Assembly: GCA_018114805.1 (NCBI GenBank)
Contig: CP073042.1
Span: forward strand, 5,997,501-6,061,500
Direction: 5' to 3'
Source of the DNA: Candidatus Streptomyces philanthi
Lineage (GTDB): Bacteria; Actinomycetota; Actinomycetes; Streptomycetales; Streptomycetaceae
DNA: 64,000 nt
Shown here: piece by piece, positions 8,727 to 17,606 of the stretch
How positions within the stretch are numbered: the stretch's first letter is position 1
Layout: every line of letters starts with the position of its first letter
Notes under the pieces: generated by a model
Databases searched by the model: none
Seen by the model: the letters and a program-made list of their open reading frames with translations, nothing else
Told to the model about the DNA's origin: nothing
Program-made: the position numbers and the translations under genes

Positions 8727-8881
8727 GGCCTACACCCTCCCGATCCCACGAGCTACAAGCTGAAGACTGAGTGAGAAGCTATCACGGTGCGCTCGTGGCT
8801 CGATGTCGAGAAAGCTACCGCTCGCACGATCACGGCGGATAGACCAGTCGGCGGCGCAGGCGGGGGCGCCACGGGGCGGGC

Positions 8882-10210
8882 TCAACGGGTCGCGCTGGCC
8901 GTGCCGATCACCCGGTCCAGGATGTCCAGGCCGAGCGCGAGCTCGTCCTCGGTGACGGTCAGCGCCGGGGCGATGCGCAGGACTCCGCCCATGCCGGGGA
9001 GCTGGGCGATGTTGGTGTGCAGGCCGAGTTCGAGGCACCGTCGGGTGACCCGCGCGCCCAGCTCGCTCGAACTCTCCTTGGTCTCGCGGTCGACGACGAG
9101 TTCGACCCCGGCGAGCAGCCCCCGGCCGCGCACGTCGCCGACGACGGCGTGCCGGTCGGCGATGTCCCACAGGCCCTGGCGGAGCAGGTCCCCGAGCGCC
9201 CGCGCGCGGGCGTCGAGCCCGTCACGGACCAGGACGTCGATGACGGTGTTGCCGACGGCCGCCACCAGCGGGTCCGCCACGTGCGTGGTGAAGAACAGGA
9301 ACCCGCGCTCGTACGCCTCCCGCTCGATCTCCGCGCTGGTGACCACGGCCGCCAGCGGGAGTCCCGCGCCGAGCGTCTTGGAGAGCGTGAGGATGTCGGG
9401 GACGATGCCGTCGCGCTCGAACGCGTACCAGGTGCCGGTGCGGCACAGGCCAGTCTGGGCCTCGTCGAGGATCAGCAGCATGCCGCGCTCCCGGCACTTG
9501 TCGTGCAGGGCCGCGAAGTAGCCGACCGGCGGCTCGATGACGCCGCCTGAGCTGAGTATCGGCTCGACCAGGCACGCGGCGAGGCTGCCCGTCGACTGGG
9601 CGTCGATCAGGTCGAAGGCGAAGTCGAGCTGGCGGCGCCAGTCCAGCTCGCCGTCGGGCGTGGTGAAGTCGGGCCGGTACGTGTTGGGCGCCGGAATGGC
9701 GAAGTTGCCGGGTGCGGACGGTCCGTAGCCCTTGCTTCCCGCGCTGTAGGTGGCGGACGCGGCGGCCTGCGTCATGCCGTGCTAGGAGCGCGCGAACGAG
9801 ACGATCTCGTGCCTGCCGGTGACGAGCTTGGCCATCCGGACGGCGGCCTCGTTCGACTCTGCGCCGGTCGTCAGCAGTAGGACCTTCTCCAGCGGGGCGG
9901 GCAGCGTCTCGGCCAGGCGGCGGGCGAGGTCGACCACCGGGCGGCTGAGCATGCCGCTGTAGAGGTGGTCGAGGTCCGCGACCTGCCGGCGCACGGTGGC
10001 CACGATCTCCGGGTGGGAGTGCCCGAGGATCGCGCTCATCTGGCCGGAGGTGAAGTCGAGTATCCGCCGCCCGCTCGCGGTGCGCATGAAGCTGCCGGCG
10101 GCGTGCTCGATGATCTCGGGCGTGAACTCGCCGCCGTAGCGTACGAGGTGGCGCTCGGCATCGGTCCAGAAGGTCTCGGTGGGCGACGGTGTGGGGGTCG
10201 TAGCAGCCAT
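8882..10210 (-). pseudogene. 2,2-dialkylglycine decarboxylase-like class III aminotransferase, interrupted by TAG
   Basis: About 442 codons of a PLP-dependent class III aminotransferase. The stretch DFTSGQMSAILGHSHPEIV near residue 52 is typical of 2,2-dialkylglycine decarboxylase, which decarboxylates dialkyl amino acids and transaminates pyruvate. LDEAQTGLCRTG and the PLP-lysine segment LTLSKTLGAGLP are intact. Codon 143 (9784-9782) is TAG in the context ARS-stop-HGMT; the family has tryptophan there (SWHGMT), so TGG to TAG is the simplest change. Both sides stay in the same frame. A divergent LysR gene lies 87 bases away, the arrangement known for dgdA/dgdR. Without the stop it would be a normal full-length gene. 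Confidence 0.8.
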
Positions 10211-10297
10211 GTCGCCGACGGTAGGCGCGGCGTGCGCGGGGTGTCCATCTCAGCCTTCCGACTGTGCTGTTCGGCCACGCCGCACAATAATGGGGGA

Positions 10298-11209
10298 GTG
10301 CTGAACCCCTGGAGGCTGCGGCTGCTCAGCCAGTTGGACGCGCTGGGTACCGTGCGCGCGGTCGCCCGGGCCGCCAACCTCAGCCCGTCGAGCGTGTCCC
10401 AGCAGCTCTCCGTGCTGGAGGCCGAGACGCGCACCCGGCTCATCGAGCGCACCGGCCGTCGCGTGCGGTTGACCCCGGCCGGGCTGATCCTGCTGCGGCG
10501 GGCGCGGGAGGTCATCGACCACATGGACACCGTCGAGACGGAGCTGCGCGGCTTCGGCGCGGAGCCCGCCGTGTTGGTGCGGCTCGGGTCCTTCCAGAGC
10601 GCGATCCACACCATGGCCGTGCCGACGGTAACCCGGCTCGCGCGCGCGTACCCGCACCTCGACGTGGAGCTGTCGCGACTGGAGCCGCACGAGAGTATGC
10701 CCGCGCTGCGCGGCGGCGACGTGGACCTCATCATCACCACCACGGACTTCGACGAGTTGCCGCTCGGGCCCGACCTCGACCTCGTACCGCTGGCCACGGA
10801 CCCGATCCTGCTGGTCGTCCCGCCCGGGCACCCCGCGACCGAGGACGACGCCGTGGACCTCGCTGCGTACGCGGACGAACCCTGGGCGTTCTACATGCCG
10901 CGGTCGTACATGGCCAACCTCGCGCTGCGGCTGTGCCGCCAGGCGCGGTTCGAACCACGGGTGCGGTGTCGGTTCGGCAACTGCCTGATGACCCTGCAAC
11001 ACGTCGAGGCCGGGCTGTCGATCGCGCTGCTGCCCGGCCTGGCCGTCGACCACAGCCGCTACCACGTCGCCACCAGGCAGCTCGCCACCCCCGTGACGCG
11101 CACGATCACGGCGGCCATCCGGCGCGGCACGCCCCCGCGCGCGGCCGTCCGCGCCGTGCTGGACGCCCTGCGCCAGCACCCGGACCCCGTGCCGCCGGGC
11201 CGCGCCTGA
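10298..11209 (+). CDS. LysR-family transcriptional regulator
   Basis: A 303-residue LTTR. The N-terminal helix-turn-helix reads LDALGTVRAVARAANLSPSSVSQQLSVLEAE (residues 8-38) followed by the effector domain from about residue 85. It starts at GTG (10298) with GGGGGAG just upstream. It is transcribed away from the dialkylglycine decarboxylase gene with an 87-base gap, so it probably controls that gene; in the known dgd system a LysR protein represses the decarboxylase gene until substrate is present. The final codons form one arm of a hairpin terminator. Confidence 0.88.
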   Translation: MLNPWRLRLLSQLDALGTVRAVARAANLSPSSVSQQLSVLEAETRTRLIERTGRRVRLTPAGLILLRRAREVIDHMDTVETELRGFGAEPAVLVRLGSFQSAIHTMAVPTVTRLARAYPHLDVELSRLEPHESMPALRGGDVDLIITTTDFDELPLGPDLDLVPLATDPILLVVPPGHPATEDDAVDLAAYADEPWAFYMPRSYMANLALRLCRQARFEPRVRCRFGNCLMTLQHVEAGLSIALLPGLAVDHSRYHVATRQLATPVTRTITAAIRRGTPPRAAVRAVLDALRQHPDPVPPGRA

Positions 11210-11223
11210 GCGGCACGGGGTCC
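11182..11223 (+). terminator. Terminator hairpin spanning the LysR stop
   Basis: GGACCCCGTGCCG (11182-11194, inside the coding end) pairs perfectly with CGGCACGGGGTCC (11211-11223); the stop codon lies in the 16-base loop. Confidence 0.6.
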
Positions 11224-11514
11224 GGCGGCCGGGGGCCTGGGTCGAGGCTGGTGCGGCGGGGTCTGCAGGGGCGGTGGCGTGACACGCGCCGGGTGCGCCC
11301 GCCCTGGTGATGCGTTCGTACTTCGGTGAGAGGTTCTCACTCATTCCCTTGACGAGAGCCATTCCTGGAAGTTAGAACTTATAATGAACGACAGAATGGC
11401 TCGCATCGCGAGTCGTCTGACGCGTTCCGTGGGGGGCAGGGCGGTCGTCGACGCCCCAACTGGCCCGCCCGCGCCCGCCTGTCCTGTGCACCGAGTCCCG
11501 ACAAGGGGAACGCC
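11210..11514. promoter_or_regulatory. AT-rich leader upstream of the secreted SRPBCC gene
   Basis: No gene is supported here. The segment 11340-11400 is strikingly AT-rich for this window. It contains TTGACG (11349-11354) and a perfect TATAAT (11380-11385), but 25 bases apart rather than the usual 17-18, and an odd palindrome TTCCTGGAA at about 11363-11371. A promoter for the gene at 11515 is likely somewhere here; the exact hexamers are uncertain. A 130-base leader follows. Confidence 0.4.
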
Positions 11515-12219
11515 ATGCCCGGCACGCCCAGCATCCGTACCCGTACCCGCGCCGCCATGTTCGCCCTCCCGCTCGCCGTCGCGGGCGTCCTCGCCACCGC
11601 GGCGACGCCCGCCGGGGCCGCGTCGCGAGCGGGCGCCCCCCGGTCGACCGCTCCCCAGTCGACGGCGAACCCTTCGGGCGAGTCCCGTCCGGGCGCCGCC
11701 GTCACGTGTCGCGGGGCGGGTGTGGACCCCAGGGCCGTCGTCCGCTACCAGGCCGAGACCGTGATCCGCGCGCCGCTGCGCACCATCTGGAAGTTGCAGA
11801 CCGATGTGGAGCGTTGGCCGAAATGGCAGCGCCCCGTCGAGACCGCCGACCCCCTCGACCACGGACGGTTCCGGGAGGGTTCGGCGTTCCACTGGACGAC
11901 GCCCGTACGCGGCGTGCCCTCGATCCCCGACACTACCCTCGGCATCACCTCGACCGTCGAGCAGCTCAAGCGCCACTCCTGCCTCCGCTGGACCGGTCCC
12001 GCCGTCGGTGAGAGGCTGCGCATCGACAAAGACGTCCACGTGTGGACGTTCAGCAAGGTCAGGGGTGGTGTCCTGGTGCGCACCGCGGAGACCCACGCCG
12101 GGGCCCAGGTCGAGGCCGACGTCCCCACCGCGACCGCGCTCCTCGGGGCCGGGCTGGAGGCGTGGCTCAGCGACCTGAAGGTCGCCGCCGAAGCGCGCGG
12201 CGGGGGCCGGCCGCGCTGA
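11515..12219 (+). CDS. Secreted SRPBCC-fold protein
   Basis: A 234-residue protein with an N-terminal export signal (RTRTRAAMFALPLAVAGVLA, AGA cleavage about residue 35), a Ser/Pro-rich linker, and a START/SRPBCC-like domain from about residue 75: ETVIRAPLRTIWKLQTDVERWPKWQ is the typical opening of polyketide cyclase/dehydrase-type helix-grip proteins, and TSTVEQLKRHSCLRWTGPA continues it. Such domains bind hydrophobic ligands. A secreted version is less usual than the cytosolic one. Function unknown. Confidence 0.78.
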   Translation: MPGTPSIRTRTRAAMFALPLAVAGVLATAATPAGAASRAGAPRSTAPQSTANPSGESRPGAAVTCRGAGVDPRAVVRYQAETVIRAPLRTIWKLQTDVERWPKWQRPVETADPLDHGRFREGSAFHWTTPVRGVPSIPDTTLGITSTVEQLKRHSCLRWTGPAVGERLRIDKDVHVWTFSKVRGGVLVRTAETHAGAQVEADVPTATALLGAGLEAWLSDLKVAAEARGGGRPR

Positions 12220-12248
12220 CGTGGCCAGCACGCCGACGCCGGCGCCCC

Positions 12249-12298
12249 GGCTCGCCCCCGGGGGGGGCAGGGGTCGGCGGCCCCCGGGGGGCGAGCCG
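12249..12298. terminator. GC hairpin between SRPBCC and MarR genes
   Basis: CGGCTCGCCCCCGGGGG (from 12249) pairs with CCCCCGGGGGGCGAGCCG (to 12298) with one bulged G. It lies between convergent genes. Confidence 0.55.
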
Positions 12299-12300
12299 CG

Positions 12301-12726
12301 TCAGGGGTGGGTGGTGGCCTGGGCGAGCAGCTGTTGCAGAGTGGCTCGCTTCTCCTGGGTCAGGCCCGCGAGCGGGGAGTCTGAGCTGAGCAGTTCGAGG
12401 AGTCGCTCGCGCAGCGCGGTGCCCCGCGGGGTGAGGACCAGTTGCTTGGCGCGGCGGTCGGTGGGGTGGGGGTGGCGCTCGATCAGCGACCGCTTCTCCA
12501 ACTTGTCCACCACGAAGGTCGCGTTGGATGGTTCGCAGCTCATGCGCTCCGCCAGCTCGCGCATCGTCATCGGCCCGGTCAACTCGCGCAGCGCCGTCGC
12601 CTGCGGCGCGGTCAGGCCCAGGCTGACGGCGCGCTGCCGTACGTGCTCCGCGATCTGGTGGGCCATCCCGTTGATCAGGCCACACAGTTCCCGCTCGGCG
12701 ATGGCCTGCGTCTCCGGGTGCGTCAT
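12301..12726 (-). CDS. MarR-family transcriptional regulator
   Basis: A 141-residue MarR protein: LTAPQATALRELTGPMTMRELAERMSCEPSNATFVVDKLEKRSLI is the winged helix, followed by the wing HPTDRRAKQLVLTPRGTAL. It is a dimeric repressor or activator responding to small molecules. It is divergent from a metallo-beta-lactamase-fold gene, with an inverted repeat between them that may be its operator, so it probably controls that gene and itself. Confidence 0.9.
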   Translation of the reverse strand: MTHPETQAIAERELCGLINGMAHQIAEHVRQRAVSLGLTAPQATALRELTGPMTMRELAERMSCEPSNATFVVDKLEKRSLIERHPHPTDRRAKQLVLTPRGTALRERLLELLSSDSPLAGLTQEKRATLQQLLAQATTHP

Positions 12727-12762
12727 GCGGCCAATCGTAGCAAAAGCATCCAGCCTGAATAT

Positions 12763-12788
12763 TGCAAGCTTTCATAGTTCAAGCTTGA
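12763..12788. promoter_or_regulatory. Probable MarR operator (CAAGCTT-N9-AAGCTTG)
   Basis: Between the divergent MarR and MBL genes, CAAGCTT (12765-12771) and AAGCTTG (12781-12787) form a perfect inverted repeat with a 9-base spacer. The right arm lies in the perfect palindrome TCAAGCTTGA (12779-12788). The local sequence is AT-rich. MarR proteins bind such repeats next to their own gene. Confidence 0.5.
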
Positions 12789-12920
12789 TGCATACGGTTG
12801 CCGAGACGTCGCCGGCCGAGGCCCGATGAGGCAACGGCCGGCGCCGACCACCCCTGTCGTGTGCACGTGTCCGCAGAAGTCGTGCGCGGAGACGTCCTCC
12901 GCGGGAAGGAACAAGCACCC

Positions 12921-13811
12921 ATGAGCACCACCGCATCGCACCAGTCCGAGCGGCTGCGCCGGCCGTCCGAACTCCGCTCGCTACAGCTCGGCGGGACGAA
13001 GGTGACGTACGTGCCGGACGGGGCGGTGTAACTCGCCCCGCGCGGCTGGCTGCCCGACACCACCGACGACGTGTGGGCCGCCCACCCCGGGTACCTGGAC
13101 GACGCCGGCTACCTCGTGGCCGGCATCGGCGGGCTGCTGGTGGAGGCGGAGGGGCGCGCGCTGCTGATCGACGCCGGATTCGGCCCGCAGTCCCTGCCCG
13201 CCCAGCCGGACGGCCCGATCGGCGCCACCTACGGCGGCGCCCTCCTCGACAACCTGACCGGCCTCGGTCACCGCCCCGCGGACATCGAGGCGGTGGCCTT
13301 CACGCACCTGCACGTCGACCACGTCGGCTGGGCCGCGCACCGCGCCCCGGGCGGCGACCTGCCCACCTTCACCGGGGCCGACTACCTGGTCGCCGAGCCC
13401 GAGTGGACCCAGCGCGACCTGCTGGAGGCACACGGCACCGGCCCCGAGACGTTGGCCGCGCTGGAGCCGCGGGTGCGCACGGTGACGGATGGCCAGGAGA
13501 TCTTCCCCGGCGTCCGGGTCCGCTTCCTCCTCGGCCACACGCCAGGCTACACCGCCTACGTCATCACCGGGGGCGGACGCCGGCTGATCGCCTTCGGCGA
13601 CGCGCTGCACTCGCCGATCCAGATCGGCCACCCGGAGTGGTCCGCCTGGTCCGACCACGACACCGCGCAGTCCGCCGACTTCCGCCGCCAACTCGTCGCC
13701 GAACTCCAGGAGCCCGACACGATCGGCTTCGGCGTCCACTTCGCCGACGTGGTGTTCGGACACGTACGCCCGGGCGAGGACGGGCCCGCCTGGCATCCCG
13801 GCGACGCGTGA
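12921..13811 (+). pseudogene. Metallo-beta-lactamase-fold hydrolase, interrupted by TAA
   Basis: About 296 codons. The metal-binding motif THLHVDHVGW (HxHxDH) and later LLGHTPGY and FGDALHSP place it in the MBL-fold hydrolase family (lactonase or quorum-quenching type included). Codon 37 (13029-13031) is TAA, in the context PDGAV-stop-LAPRGWLP; upstream and downstream reading frames agree and the N-terminal piece carries the usual KVTYVPDG strand. The original codon is not certain. The ATG at 12921 has GGAAGGA upstream. It is divergent from the MarR regulator. Confidence 0.72.
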
Positions 13812-13888
13812 CCCGCGGCGCGCTGGCCGCGCGCGGGCGCTCGCCCCACGGCCGGGCGCCAACCTGGCCGCCCCGGCCGGCCGACCAC

Positions 13889-14320
13889 TCAGTCCACGGG
13901 GCGATCCAGCCGGATCAGCGTCTGCTGCCCGTGGGCGACCGGCTTCCGCTCGCCGTCACCCTGGACGCCGAACACCTCCAACTGGCAGACGCTCAGGGTG
14001 CGTCCGGACCTGATGACCGTCCCGACCACCTCGATGCGGTCGCCGGTGGCCGGCGCGAGCAGGTTGACCTTGTACTCGACGGTGAGCGCGTCCGTGTTCT
14101 CGGGGAACAGGGTGTACGCGGCGTAGCCGCCGGCGCTGTCGGCGATGGCGCTGGTGGCGCCGGCGTGGAAGTAGCCGTTCTGCTGGGTGACTTCGGGGCG
14201 GGCCGGAAGCACGATGTGCACGCGGCCCGGCGCGATGTGCGATATCCGCGCACCGAGGTGGCTCATCAGCCCCTGGCGGTCGAAGCTCTCCTGGACGCGC
14301 CGCCGCACCTCCGGACTCAC
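13889..14320 (-). CDS. PaaI-family thioesterase (hotdog fold)
   Basis: A 143-residue single hotdog domain. GYFHAGATSAIADSAGGYAAYTLFPE holds the conserved active-site region of PaaI-like acyl-CoA thioesterases, and LTVEYKVNLLAPATGD is the following strand. It would hydrolyse an aryl- or acyl-CoA in the cytosol. It starts at GTG. It converges with the MBL-fold gene and lies downstream of the quinone reductase on the same strand. Confidence 0.85.
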   Translation of the reverse strand: MSPEVRRRVQESFDRQGLMSHLGARISHIAPGRVHIVLPARPEVTQQNGYFHAGATSAIADSAGGYAAYTLFPENTDALTVEYKVNLLAPATGDRIEVVGTVIRSGRTLSVCQLEVFGVQGDGERKPVAHGQQTLIRLDRPVD

Positions 14321-14565
14321 CGATTCCTGTCGTGCCAGGGTCTGTCACGTGCTCTCCTCCGTCGGGCGTACGGTCCGGGAGACGGGCGCGTGGGCGCGGC
14401 GCCCCGCCGGTCGGCCGGGCGCCGTGCCCACGAAGGTCCGCCGTAGTCGATCATCATGGCATCGGGGTGCGGCGCATCGGCAGACAGCGACGACCACGGG
14501 TCGCCCGCACCCGTGGTGGCCCGGCTCGGCGCGCAGCGGGCTCGTACGGACCGCGTCGGCCCCGC

Positions 14566-15532
14566 TCAGGGGGTCAGCACCACCCGGCCGAACACCCTGC
14601 CCGCGTCCATCGCGTGGTGGGCCAGCGCCGCCTGGCTCACCGGCAGGACCTCGTGCACGACCGTGCGCAGGGCCCCGCGGGCGGCGTCGGCGAACTGGGC
14701 CGACTGCACGGGCCTGTCGGGCGGGGCCGGGCACGGTGTCCGAGCTGAACGTGGCGAACGACAGCGCCCTGCGGAAGGCGGCCACCAGTCGCCCGCCGAA
14801 GTCCGCCGGCGGCTGTCCGCCGACCACGCCGACCGCCACGTACCGACCGTTGGCGTTCAACCGGTCGACGAAGTACGGGAGTCGCGGGCCAGCCACGACG
14901 TCGATCACCACGTCGAAGCCGTGCGGCGCGTCCGGGTCGCCGCCCGCGCCGGAGCGGTCCAGGACGTGCGTCGCGCCCAACTCCCGCAGCCGGGCGCCGC
15001 GCTCGGCCGGCGCGGTGGTGGTCACCACCGCGCCGGCCCCGCCGCCAGCCGCGAGCTGGACCGCCGTGAGCCCGATGCTGCCCGCCGCGCCACGCACCAG
15101 CACCGTCTCGCCGGGCGCGAAGCGGGCCCGGTCCAGGGCGAAGTGGGCGACGACGCCGGAGGCGCCCAGGGTCACGGCGTCGGCGCAGGTCAGGCCGGTG
15201 GGCAGCGGAAGGACGTCATCGACCGAGGCGACGGCTTGCTCGGCGTAACCACCGGACAGGCCGGTGAAGGCCCAAACCCGCCGCCCAGTCCACGCGGCGT
15301 CCACACCCTCGCCCACGGCGGTGACGCGGCCGGCGACTTCGCTGCCGAGCAGGTGGCCCGGCCGGAAGCCGTGGGCGGCCAGCGCCCCCCGGCGGATCAC
15401 GGCGTCCACGCCGCCCACCCCGATCGCCTCCGTGGCGATCCGCACCTGACCCGGCGCGGGATCGGGCACGGGCACGTCGACCACCTCCAGCCCGTCCGGG
15501 CTTCCGAACGTCTCGATCACGACGGCTTTCAT
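14566..15532 (-). pseudogene. Zinc-independent quinone oxidoreductase (MDR family), frameshifted
   Basis: A medium-chain dehydrogenase/reductase of NADPH:quinone reductase type. GHLLGSEVAGRVTAVGEGV, the catalytic-domain turn, and the NADPH site VRGAAGSIGLTAVQLA are intact. The frame opened at 15532 loses the family sequence at about 14740 after TFSSDTVP; the end (SAQFADAARGALRTVVHEVL and DAGRVFGRVVLTP) continues in another frame to a TGA at 14566. The indel lies in the run CCCCGCCCG. It probably reduces quinones or enones. It is divergent from a TetR gene, its likely regulator. Confidence 0.75.
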
Positions 15533-15696
15533 GGCGACTCCTCGGAGCGGGTGAAGGGGAAGGGGCGGCGCACGGCCGCGACGGCCGTGCGCCGAGCGCG
15601 TCGGTGCCGCCCCGGGACCGCACGGGACGGACGGGGGGTGGCGCCGCGCTGCGAACGTAACGGGCGCTCTCGTCCGGTTGGCTAAAGTGAGAGGGG

Positions 15697-16333
15697 ATGA
15701 CCGGTCACTTGTCTCACCCGGTGCGCTCCGACGCCCGCGACAACCGAGCGCGCATGGTGGACGCCGCCCGCGCGGTCTTCGGCGACGAGGGCCTGAGCGC
15801 GCCCATGCGCGAGGTCGCCCGGCGCGCCGGCGCCGGCCCGGCCACGCTCTACCGGCACTTCCCGACCAAGCGGGTGCTCATCGCGGAGACCTTCGCCGCG
15901 CAGCGCCGGGCCTGTCACGCAACCGTCCGGGACGCCCTCGCGGACCCGGACCCGTGGCGGGGGTTCCGTGACCTGGTCGAGCGGATCTGCGAACTCCACG
16001 CCCACAGCCGGGGTTCGCCGACGCGTTTATGACGGCCTACCCGGAGGCCGCGGACTTCGCCGCCGACCGGGAGCACATGCTGCGCACGGTGACCGAGGTG
16101 GCCCGCCGCGCTCAGCGGGCCGGGCGACTGCGCCCCGACTTCGTCGTTGACGACCTGGTGCTCATGCTCATGGCCCACCGGGGCGTCCAGGACGCGCCGC
16201 CCGCCACCCGGCCTTCCGCCGCTTCGCCGCCTATCTGATCGAGGTGTTCCGCGCCGCGCCGGACGCGGGAACCTCCGCGCCCCTGCTGCCGGCCGCGCGC
16301 CTGCACCACGCTTCCCCGCCCACCGTGCCGTGA
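15697..16333 (+). pseudogene. TetR-family regulator, two frameshifts
   Basis: The helix-turn-helix is intact: ARMVDAARAVFGDEGLSAPMREVARRAGAGPATLYRHFPTKRVLI. The frame then breaks near 16013, where one G is missing from a G run (family text resumes as FADAFMTAYPEAADF in the next frame), and again near 16209, where another G seems lost (resuming AFRRFAAYLIEVF) before TGA at 16333. Restoring two bases gives a normal protein of about 212 residues. It is divergent from the quinone reductase and likely regulates it. Confidence 0.75.
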
Positions 16334-16464
16334 CCGGCAACCCGTGGCCCGTAACCCGCCGCGACCAGGCGGTCAGGCGACCGGGGCGCGGGATACGGAG
16401 TCGCAGGAAGCAGGAAGCGGGCGCCCGGCGAGAACGTCCGCCGAGGCCCGCCCGTCGTCGCCGC

Positions 16465-17289
16465 TCAGTCCTGGTGCAGCTCGTTGCGGCCGGGGCCGCC
16501 GGAGAGCTTGTCGGTGCCCTGGCCGCCCCACAGGGCGTCGTCACCGCTGTTGCCCCACAGCGTGTCGTTCCCCGCCTCGCCGTAGAGCCGGTCGTCGTCC
16601 CTGCCGCCGTAGAGGACGTCGGCGCCGCCCCTGCCGCGCAGGACGTCGTCGCCGTCGTCGCCGTGCAGGTTGTTCTCCTCGTCGGTGCCGGTCAGAGTGT
16701 CGTTCTCGGGGCCGCCGCAGCAGTCCTGCCCGCAGTGAGTGAGGGTGTCGTCGCCCGGGCCGCCGTCGGATCCGAAGCCGAACGGGCCGCCGCCGCCGTC
16801 GAGGCGGTCGTCGCCTTCCTCGCCGTACAGCATGGCGGACGCGGAGGCCGTGAGCACGTCGTTGCCCCGGCCCCCGTAGACCCCGGCCCACGCGTCGCTG
16901 TCCGGTTCCAGGGTGGCCGTGTCGTCCAGGTCGCCGAGGCTGATGTCGTAGCTGTCCGAGTCGTCCGAGTTCTGCGGGATCAGGACCGCGCAGCGCACGG
17001 TGGTCCGGTCGCCCGGGGTCGGGTACGCACACTCGTCCGCGCTCGCGTCGATCTCGTAGCGGTCGTGGAAGGTGAGCACGTAGTACGACTCGAACGCGCC
17101 TCGGTCCTCGATCTTCTCCCGCACCGTCAGCTCGTTCCGCTGGCCGGGTGCGGCCTTGTACCAGAGTTCGCTGTCCTCGTGGACGACGCTGGCCGTGGTG
17201 GTCTGGGCGGCGGCCGGTGCCGTGAGGACGGCACCGCCCAGGGCGAGCGCGAGGGTGGCTGTGGCGGCGAGGGTGTGGTGGGTGCGCAT
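16465..17289 (-). CDS. Secreted RTX-type calcium-binding repeat protein
   Basis: A 274-residue protein with a Sec signal (HHTLAATATLALALGGAVL, cleavage after AAA about residue 28), a middle beta-rich domain with acidic stretches, and a C-terminal half built of nonapeptide-like repeats: GGRGNDVL, GEEGDDRL, GGPGDDTL, GDDGDDVL, GGADVLYGG, GEAGNDTL, GNSGDDAL, GGQGTDKL. These GGxGxDxL repeats form Ca2+-bound beta-rolls. No type I secretion genes are near; the Sec signal would export it. Four cysteines in CGQDCCGG interrupt the repeat array. Role unknown, probably extracellular. Confidence 0.8.
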   Translation of the reverse strand: MRTHHTLAATATLALALGGAVLTAPAAAQTTTASVVHEDSELWYKAAPGQRNELTVREKIEDRGAFESYYVLTFHDRYEIDASADECAYPTPGDRTTVRCAVLIPQNSDDSDSYDISLGDLDDTATLEPDSDAWAGVYGGRGNDVLTASASAMLYGEEGDDRLDGGGGPFGFGSDGGPGDDTLTHCGQDCCGGPENDTLTGTDEENNLHGDDGDDVLRGRGGADVLYGGRDDDRLYGEAGNDTLWGNSGDDALWGGQGTDKLSGGPGRNELHQD

Positions 17290-17606
17290 GTGGTGGGGCC
17301 CTTCGAGGATGCGGTGTGCCGCGGTGCTCGTGGTCATCGGGTGAGACGAGTCGTCCGGCGGCACAGTTGTGCCCCCGCTCGTGAACAGCTTCCGGCCGAG
17401 CGGTGACCGGGGCGTGGAGGGTTTCGGGAGCGGCGGGAGGGACGGCAACAGGGGAGCGGGGGAGCGGGCTCCCGCGCGGGTGCGGTGGTGAGGGGCCTTT
17501 GACCACGTGGAGCAAGTCACGGGCCCCTTCAGGGGGGCGGGGCCGGGACGCTCGGCGTCGCGCTCTCGTCAACCGCCCCTGGCGGGGCGGGGCCAGCGAG
17601 TGGGTG
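17290..17606. other. Spacer between RTX gene and kinase gene
   Basis: A 317-base region between two minus-strand genes. It should hold the promoter of the RTX gene. An in-frame ATG further upstream (about 17337) could lengthen the RTX protein, but the start at 17289 gives a normal signal peptide. No gene or clear hairpin is seen. Confidence 0.4.

Noticed and set aside
11349..11385. Sigma-70-type promoter TTGACG...TATAAT
   Set aside because: The hexamers are 25 bases apart, too far for a normal promoter. Kept only as an AT-rich regulatory region.
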